NCBI RefSeq assembly: GCF_004152865.1
Contig: NZ_SEOO01000003.1
Span: 146,068 to 210,067, forward strand
Length of the DNA: 64,000 nt
Reading direction: 5' to 3'
DNA from: Sphingobium cupriresistens
Lineage (GTDB): Bacteria > Pseudomonadota > Alphaproteobacteria > Sphingomonadales > Sphingomonadaceae
In this document: positions 59,439 to 64,000 of the stretch, one piece after another
Numbering within the stretch: the stretch's first letter is position 1
Layout: each line of letters begins with the position of its first letter
The notes under the pieces: generated by a model
Databases searched by the model: none
Seen by the model: the letters and a program-made list of their open reading frames with translations, nothing else
What the model was told of the DNA's origin: nothing
Position numbers and translations under genes: made by a program

Positions 59439-60157
59439 TGATCCGGGCGGTCATGGCGGGCGTATTTGTCCTGCTGGCCGCCTGCGACCAGATTGGCGGC
59501 GGCAAGGATTCGCATCGCTCCGCCGCGGCGGCGCCCTTTCCGCAGGCCGACCGGCCGGTGGCCCCGATCGTATCGACCCGCTGGTCGAGCGAGGAAGCGC
59601 GCGACCGGGTCAACGAAGCGGAGGATATCATGGACCGGGCGGGTATCCGTTCCGGCATGACCGTCGCGGATATCGGCGCGGGCGAGGGCTATTACACCGT
59701 GCGGCTTGCCCGACGAGTAGGGGCCAAGGGTCGCGTCCTGGCTGAAGACATCATGCCCGAAGTGATTGAGGCGCTGTCGCGCCGCATCACCCGCGAGAAA
59801 TGGGATAATGTCAGCCTGAAGCTGGGTGCGCCGGAAGACCCCAAACTACCCGAAAACAGCTTCGACCGGATCATGATGGTCCATATGTATCATGAGATCG
59901 CCGAGCCTTACGCCTTCCTCTGGCATCTCAGCCCAGCGCTGAAAAAGGATGGTGAACTGATCGTGGTCGATGCCGACCGGCCGACCGACCAGCATGGCGC
60001 GCCGCCGCGGCTGCTGGCCTGCGAACTGGCGGCGATGGGATTCCGCATGGAGCAACTAATCCCCAAGCCCACGGCGGGTGGCTATCTGGCGCGGTTCCGC
60101 CGCATCGCCGCGCGGCCCGACCCGGCCAGCATCGTCCCCTGCGCCTTTCACGGCTGA
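59438..60157 (+). CDS. Lipoprotein-type SAM-dependent methyltransferase
   Basis: The 239-residue protein begins with a lipoprotein signal (MIRAVMAGVFVLLAACDQ, lipobox Cys16). A class I methyltransferase fold follows with motif I VADIGAGEGYYTV and an acidic strand (VLAEDIMPEVIE). The post-II region is FDRIMMVHMYHEI. The NPPY motif of release-factor methylase PrmC is missing, so it is not PrmC despite sitting after prfB. A SAM enzyme outside the cytoplasm would lack SAM, so either the signal is not cleaved or it has another role. Confidence 0.8.
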   Translation: MIRAVMAGVFVLLAACDQIGGGKDSHRSAAAAPFPQADRPVAPIVSTRWSSEEARDRVNEAEDIMDRAGIRSGMTVADIGAGEGYYTVRLARRVGAKGRVLAEDIMPEVIEALSRRITREKWDNVSLKLGAPEDPKLPENSFDRIMMVHMYHEIAEPYAFLWHLSPALKKDGELIVVDADRPTDQHGAPPRLLACELAAMGFRMEQLIPKPTAGGYLARFRRIAARPDPASIVPCAFHG

Positions 60158-60243
60158 ACGGCAGGGTTAATTTTTGCCTCATGCTTCTTGTTGAGATGCC
60201 GGCATGGCCCGATGGCGTAAAGATCGTGTAGGGAGGCTGCGGC

Positions 60244-60567
60244 ATGACCGATCAGGGGTCTTTCACGGCATGGGAGATGCGACCGCGGGGCGCCGCGCGG
60301 CACAAGCTGTTCGAACCCCTGGCGATGCGCCATGCCGGGGTGCCGCTGCGCGCCCATATGTTGGACCTGTCGGTATCGGGCGCATTGCTGCACGCCGAAC
60401 GACCGCCAGGGATCGGCGACAGCGTCATCATCGAATTGCAGGAATTTTCGGCTGCGGCGCATGTGGTCTGGGTCCGGGCCAAGCGTTTTGGCGTGCGATT
60501 CGATGTGCCGCTGACCGAGACCGCGGTGCGCGCCATGCTTGATGATGGCGGCGCGGGTTGCGCATGA
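60244..60567 (+). CDS. PilZ-domain protein
   Basis: The 107-residue protein shows RGAAR (15-19, RxxxR) and DLSVSGALL (D-x-S-x-x-G), the c-di-GMP-binding pair, then FGVRFDVPL. It has no attached domain and is a second single-domain PilZ protein in the window (see 25045). It is probably a c-di-GMP-dependent adaptor. It starts 86 bp after the lipoprotein methyltransferase. Confidence 0.8.
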   Translation: MTDQGSFTAWEMRPRGAARHKLFEPLAMRHAGVPLRAHMLDLSVSGALLHAERPPGIGDSVIIELQEFSAAAHVVWVRAKRFGVRFDVPLTETAVRAMLDDGGAGCA

Positions 60568-60594
60568 AGGGCAGGCTGCTGTAGGCAGGCGGCC

Positions 60595-60846
60595 ATGCAT
60601 TTCGACGATCAGCTCCAGCGTTATTTCGGGACAACCGGGATAGACAGCCTGCCGCCCGAAGCGGTGGAAGCGGGGATCGAGCGGATGCGGGTCGATCTGG
60701 GGCTGGAGAAGGATCGCGGGCGGCGGTTCGCACTTTGGTCGCTGTTGTTCCTGCTCGGCGATGCGCCCGACCTGGACGTGGCGTTTAAGGATGCGGCGGA
60801 CCGGGATGCGGCGCGCAACTTCATGGAGCTGACCGAAAGGGGCTGA
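60595..60846 (+). CDS. Small hypothetical protein
   Basis: The 83-residue protein begins MHFDDQLQRYFG and has a predicted helical, acidic middle (FALWSLLFLLGDAPDLDVAF). It has no signal peptide and no membrane-spanning length. It starts 27 bp after the PilZ gene on the same strand and may share its transcript. I do not recognise a family; the pattern seems familiar from sphingomonads but this is only an impression. Confidence 0.65.
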   Translation: MHFDDQLQRYFGTTGIDSLPPEAVEAGIERMRVDLGLEKDRGRRFALWSLLFLLGDAPDLDVAFKDAADRDAARNFMELTERG

Positions 60847-60889
60847 ACTCGCCTGCCTTGCAGGTCGATGTTTTCGCTTACGCGCCCGT

Positions 60890-60919
60890 TATGTTACGAT
60901 CATATATGTTACGATCATA
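60890..60919. repeat. Perfect tandem 15-bp repeat
   Basis: TATGTTACGATCATA is present twice in direct succession (60890-60904 and 60905-60919) in a convergent intergenic gap. It may be a recent slip duplication or a double binding site. No other feature was seen in 60847-60975. Confidence 0.7.
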
Positions 60920-60975
60920 ATGGTGGATCGCGCCATCACTGATCGCTGCCGCTGACACAGGCGCGCGCGGGCGCG

Positions 60976-61266
60976 TCATGCGGCGCGGGGCGGTTGGGCT
61001 TTCTTGTCCGCGGTGGCGGGTATGTCCGCCATCGCGGCGATGTCCTGCCACCAGTCGTCGATGCAAGGGTTGAGAATCGCCAGGCTGCCATGGCGGGGCC
61101 GTGCGTGCCAGACGGACGCGATGCGCAGATAGCGCCATTGCGGATCGCAGTTGATGGGGATGTTGCGAAAGCGGCTCTGCGCGCCGGTCGTTACGGGATC
61201 GATGGGGCGTAGTTCGCTGGGCACTTCACGCCAGCCGCCATCGGGGAATCGCACAGAAATCGTCAT
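60976..61266 (-). CDS. Hypothetical protein
   Basis: The product has 96 residues from the ATG at 61266. It has a beta-rich start (TISVRFPDGGWREVPSELRPI) and several Trp (DPQWRYLRIASVWHA...DDWWQDIAAMADI). There is no signal peptide or membrane helix. It is divergent from the siderophore receptor. I recognise no family, and function is unknown. Confidence 0.55.
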   Translation of the reverse strand: MTISVRFPDGGWREVPSELRPIDPVTTGAQSRFRNIPINCDPQWRYLRIASVWHARPRHGSLAILNPCIDDWWQDIAAMADIPATADKKAQPPRAA

Positions 61267-61381
61267 GGCCTGCCTCCATCCCCGCCGTCGCTCTTCCATA
61301 ACGCGCTACAAACCTTTGAGTTCATTGCGCCTTATCGCAAAACCGTCGGGCCGCGCAGGCGCGCTAAACGACACATAAAAA

Positions 61382-61428
61382 TGCGATTTTTCCGCAATGG
61401 CACGTAATGCAATTGCGAATAGGTCGCA
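61382..61428. promoter_or_regulatory. Fur-like sites upstream of the TonB-dependent receptor
   Basis: TGCGA-N5-TCGCA at 61414-61428 sits after TAATGCAAT and is followed by TTA, resembling alphaproteobacterial Fur boxes (TGCGAAT..ATTCGCA). A second looser pair, TGCG-N7-CGCA, is at 61382-61396. Both lie 50-95 bp before the receptor start at 61475. Iron control is expected for this gene type. Confidence 0.5.
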
Positions 61429-61474
61429 TTATCCTTATGGCGCGTCCCTATCGAGTCGAAAAAGGGGCGTTGAA

Positions 61475-63535
61475 ATGAAGGTAAAGTGGATCGCATTGGG
61501 TGGCGCAGCGATCATGGCTTCGTGCCATACGGTTGCCTATGCTGCGGATGGCGCCATGATTGCGGACACGGATCAGGACAGCATCATCGTCACCGCCGCC
61601 ACCACCGGGTCGAAGACCGACACGGCGCTGGTCGAACTGCCCCAGCCGATCAAGGTCATCACGTCCGAGCAATATCTCTCGCAGGGCGCGATCAGCATCT
61701 CCGACACGGTCAAATATGCCGCCGGCGTGCTCGCCAACCCCTATGGCCGCGACACCCGCGTCGACGGTTTCAACGTGCGCGGCCTGGATGCGCTCCAGTT
61801 CCGCGACGGGATGCGCGACATTTTCAGCTATTATGCCAGCATCACGTCGGACCCCTATAATTTCTCGCGGGTGGAAATCCTGCGCGGCCCGGCTTCCGTG
61901 CTATTTGGTCAGGGGTCAATCGGCGGCTTGGTCAACCTCGTCAGCAAGACACCCGAATTTCGCACCGGCGGCGAACTGAACCTTGTTTACGGCAGCTATG
62001 ACCGCAAGGAAATCATGGGCGACGTCAATGTCGCGCTGGCCGATAATCTGGCGGTGCGGTTCGTGGGCCGCGCCCGCGACGCCGAAACCTATGTCGATCA
62101 TGTCCCTGATGACCGGGTGATGTTCGCCCCGTCGATCCGCTGGCAGCCGACGCCCGACACCGACATCGTCCTGACAGGCCTCTATCAGGAGGATGATACG
62201 GGATCGACGTCGCAATTCCTGCCGATCGTCGGCACTTTCCTTCCGAACACGGCCTATCCGCAAGGCAAGCTGGGTCAATATGCGTTCGTCGGCAAGCCCG
62301 GCTGGGACCGCTATAATGGTCGCTCGCTGCAAGGCGGCGGCTCCATCACCCACAGTTTTTCCGACGCTATCAAGGTCAATCTGAAGGCGCGCTACATCGA
62401 CAGCGACCTAGAATATAACACCCATTATGCCAACAGCTACGCCAATCCCCAAAATCCCTTCGAGGCGGATGGGCGCACCATCGGCCTTTATGCCGATGCC
62501 AGCGATGCGAAGATGAACGTCTTCTCGACCGACAACAATTTCCAGTTCAATTTCAACACCGGCGCCACTCTCGAGCACAAGCTGCTGGTCGGCATCGACT
62601 ATAGCTGGAACAAGGTCGGCAAGCGCTATGCCGGCGGTTACGAGATCATCGACCTATACGACATCGATACTGACGCGCTGCTCACCTATGATCCCAGCGG
62701 TCCCTATATTTATGAATCGCAGAAGCAGCTTGGCGTCTACGTTCAGGACCAGATCCGCCTCTACGACCGCGTCTCGGTCGTGCTGGGCGCGCGCCGCGAC
62801 CGCGTCACCGGCTCGTCGGGGCAGAAGGACAATGCGACCACTTTCCGCGCCGGCATCATCGGCGAGATCGGCGCAGGCGTCTCGCCCTTCTTCAGCTATA
62901 CCGAAAGCTTCCTGCCGGTCGCGGGGCGCATCGACAATGGCGATGGCACGTTCGGCGCGCCCTACCGGCCGCAGACCGGCACGCAATATGAGGCGGGCGT
63001 GAAGTGGCAGCCCGACATCAACACGCTGGTCACGGCCACGGTCTTCAAGATCAAGGAACGCAACCGGGTCCTCTATCTTGCCGCTGGCGGCACCGCCCAA
63101 TCGGGCGTGCTGGACACCAAGGGGTTCGAGATCGAAGCCAGCCACACATTGCCCGGTAATTTCGAACTGCTGGCCAATTATGGCTATGCCAAGCTCAAGT
63201 CCGAAACCAACACCAGCCTCGACTATATGCCGCGCCATACGGCGTCCTTCTGGACGACCAAGACCTTCGGCCTGATGGACGAAGCCCAACTGCGCTTGGG
63301 CGGGGGCGTCGTCTATAGCGGCAAGAGCGTATCGACCAGTTCGCTCTGGTCGATCGTCACCCCGGCCCGCACCACGGTCGACGCGCTGGCGGAAATCAAC
63401 TGGAATAGCTGGCGCTTCGCGCTGAACGCGACCAATCTGCTCAACAACGAATATTATGCGTCCTGCCTGGCGCGTGGCGACTGCTTCGTCGGTGCGCCGC
63501 GCAATGTGATGGGCACGGTCGGTTTCCGCTTCTGA
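61475..63535 (+). CDS. TonB-dependent siderophore receptor
   Basis: The product has 686 residues from the ATG at 61475, with signal peptide MKVKWIALGGAAIMASCHTVAYAAD. The N-terminal segment near 'SIIVTAA' resembles a TonB box. The plug domain (about 45-150) contains ILRGPASVLFGQGSIGGLVNLVSK, a hallmark of FhuA-like siderophore receptors. A 22-strand barrel ends with the terminal Phe (MGTVGFRF). It imports an Fe-siderophore across the outer membrane using TonB-ExbBD (22152-24692). Nearby sites resemble Fur boxes. A DUF4198-like gene follows by 20 bp. Confidence 0.95.
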   Translation: MKVKWIALGGAAIMASCHTVAYAADGAMIADTDQDSIIVTAATTGSKTDTALVELPQPIKVITSEQYLSQGAISISDTVKYAAGVLANPYGRDTRVDGFNVRGLDALQFRDGMRDIFSYYASITSDPYNFSRVEILRGPASVLFGQGSIGGLVNLVSKTPEFRTGGELNLVYGSYDRKEIMGDVNVALADNLAVRFVGRARDAETYVDHVPDDRVMFAPSIRWQPTPDTDIVLTGLYQEDDTGSTSQFLPIVGTFLPNTAYPQGKLGQYAFVGKPGWDRYNGRSLQGGGSITHSFSDAIKVNLKARYIDSDLEYNTHYANSYANPQNPFEADGRTIGLYADASDAKMNVFSTDNNFQFNFNTGATLEHKLLVGIDYSWNKVGKRYAGGYEIIDLYDIDTDALLTYDPSGPYIYESQKQLGVYVQDQIRLYDRVSVVLGARRDRVTGSSGQKDNATTFRAGIIGEIGAGVSPFFSYTESFLPVAGRIDNGDGTFGAPYRPQTGTQYEAGVKWQPDINTLVTATVFKIKERNRVLYLAAGGTAQSGVLDTKGFEIEASHTLPGNFELLANYGYAKLKSETNTSLDYMPRHTASFWTTKTFGLMDEAQLRLGGGVVYSGKSVSTSSLWSIVTPARTTVDALAEINWNSWRFALNATNLLNNEYYASCLARGDCFVGAPRNVMGTVGFRF

Positions 63536-63555
63536 CGATCATAAGGAGAGAGAGC

Positions 63556-63873
63556 ATGAAGAGATTGTCCATGGCGCTGGTGGCGCTGGTGGCCCTGTCG
63601 TCCACGGCGCAGGCGCATGAAATATGGGTGGAGCGCGACGGCGCCGGGCCGGCGCGCATCTATCTGGGCGAACCCGGCGATGTGCTGCCGGAAGGCGGCG
63701 ATCCAGAGTTTGAGAAGCTCAAAAGCCCCAAGCTGGTGCCCGCGTCGAGCGCGCCGCAAGTCCGTAAGGCCGGCTATATCGAGGTGGCTGCTCCCGCTGG
63801 CGACGTGCGCGTCATCGACGACAGCGTGTTCGCGCCCTGGGGCGAAGAGGGCAAGAAGGAGGGTGTGATCTAT
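63556..63873 (+). pseudogene. DUF4198-like exported protein, truncated by an IS21-like end
   Basis: The frame encodes a signal peptide (MKRLSMALVALVALSSTAQA) and the start of a DUF4198-type domain (HEIWVERDGAGPARIYLGEPGDVLPEGGDPEF...KKEGVIY). It then meets the element end at 63874 and stops at 63891 after five foreign codons. Full-length relatives are about twice as long, so the C-terminal half is lost or lies beyond the element. The intact protein is a periplasmic partner often next to TonB receptors, possibly in metal uptake. It is 20 bp downstream of the receptor and in its operon. Confidence 0.75.
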
Positions 63874-64000
63874 TGTAGATATCAGCGCTGATTGGCACCG
63901 TTCTGTCAGCGCTAAGTGACACCGATCACGAGGGTGCTGCGTGCAGCTTCCACCACGTCGTCAGTGATCGCGTTCAGGCCGTTGATCCTCAGGATGCGCT
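63874..64000. mobile_element. Left end of an IS21-like insertion sequence (runs off the window)
   Basis: The junction starts TGTAGATATCAGCGCTGATT. Two near-identical 19-bp repeats follow: TCAGCGCTGATTGGCACCG at 63881 and TCAGCGCTAAGTGACACCG at 63906, 25 bp apart. Multiple terminal repeats with a TG tip are a mark of the IS21 family. On the minus strand a frame with stop at 63912-63914 reads ILRINGLNAITDDVVEAAR and remains open to the window edge; I cannot assign it. The transposase genes lie beyond 64000. Confidence 0.65.

Noticed and set aside
59438..60157. PrmC (release factor glutamine methyltransferase)
   Set aside because: The neighbourhood with prfB suggests it, but the NPPY motif is missing and there is a lipoprotein signal.
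1..64000. tRNA, rRNA, CRISPR or riboswitch
   Set aside because: Reading the gaps on both strands showed no tRNA cloverleaf motifs, no spaced repeat array and no riboswitch core I could recognise; a covariance-model scan was not possible.

Overview
This window is ordinary chromosomal sequence from a high-GC alphaproteobacterium, most likely a sphingomonad (Sphingobium/Sphingomonas group). The assignment rests on gene content and protein style: RcnB-family exported proteins, a heme oxygenase plus bacteriophytochrome with an HWE kinase, a TIGR03097-like ligase and TIGR04063-like glycosyltransferase of the exosortase A (XrtA) system, small exported proteins with a 'VVCG' motif, class I PHA synthase with phasin, and typical sphingomonad extragenic hairpins. 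No rRNA, tRNA, CRISPR array or prophage was seen. The only mobile element is the end of an IS21-like element at the extreme right.

Layout. 0.2-2.6 kb: two RcnB-like envelope proteins flank a 2OG-Fe(II) oxygenase. 2.8-5.9 kb: heme oxygenase and phytochrome kinase, a complete red-light sensor with its own biliverdin supply. 6-9.2 kb: an extradiol dioxygenase-like protein, an orphan [2Fe-2S] subunit, a DUF2721 membrane protein and an alanine/LL-DAP-type aminotransferase. 9.3-12.6 kb: PHA synthase, phasin (behind a long inverted-repeat operator) and ClpS. 12.7-15.7 kb: glpD-glpK. 15.7-21.9 kb: a MASE1-PAS-GGDEF cyclase, a MerC-like protein with a Zur-type box, glpX, hom and two exported hypotheticals. 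22.1-24.7 kb: a tonB-exbB-exbD-exbD operon.

25-33 kb: PilZ protein, MsbA-like ABC exporter, a methyltransferase/anti-sigma chimera, dipeptide epimerase, MscS channel, topoisomerase IB and a DJ-1/PfpI protein. 33-37.6 kb: part of an exosortase-A-associated exopolysaccharide locus (ligase, two small membrane proteins, glycosyltransferase, membrane-anchored low-complexity protein) without the exosortase itself. 37.6-39 kb: a phage-like switch, with an S24 repressor divergent from two small proteins and paired TAGG-N6-CCTA sites between them. 39-44.5 kb: XdhC, CstA/YbdD, DoxX, a PNPOx-like protein, a 2H phosphoesterase and a YjdM-like protein.

44.4-47.8 kb: the rpmH-rnpA-yidD-yidC-engB operon, including a 44-codon rpmH. 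48-57.6 kb: envelope and RNA housekeeping genes (DsbA-like, M48 peptidase, RNase E, amidase, PBP1A). 57.6-61.3 kb: BrnT/BrnA toxin-antitoxin, prfB (no programmed frameshift), a lipoprotein-type methyltransferase, a second PilZ protein and small hypotheticals. 61.4-64 kb: a TonB-dependent siderophore receptor and a DUF4198-like gene cut short by the IS21-like end.

The most unusual items are the methyltransferase fused to an anti-sigma-like membrane/periplasmic domain (27.3-28.7 kb), the compact S24 switch (38 kb), the Zur-type box of the MerC-like gene (17.6 kb) and the lipoprotein methyltransferase behind prfB. No wholly new multi-gene system could be demonstrated.
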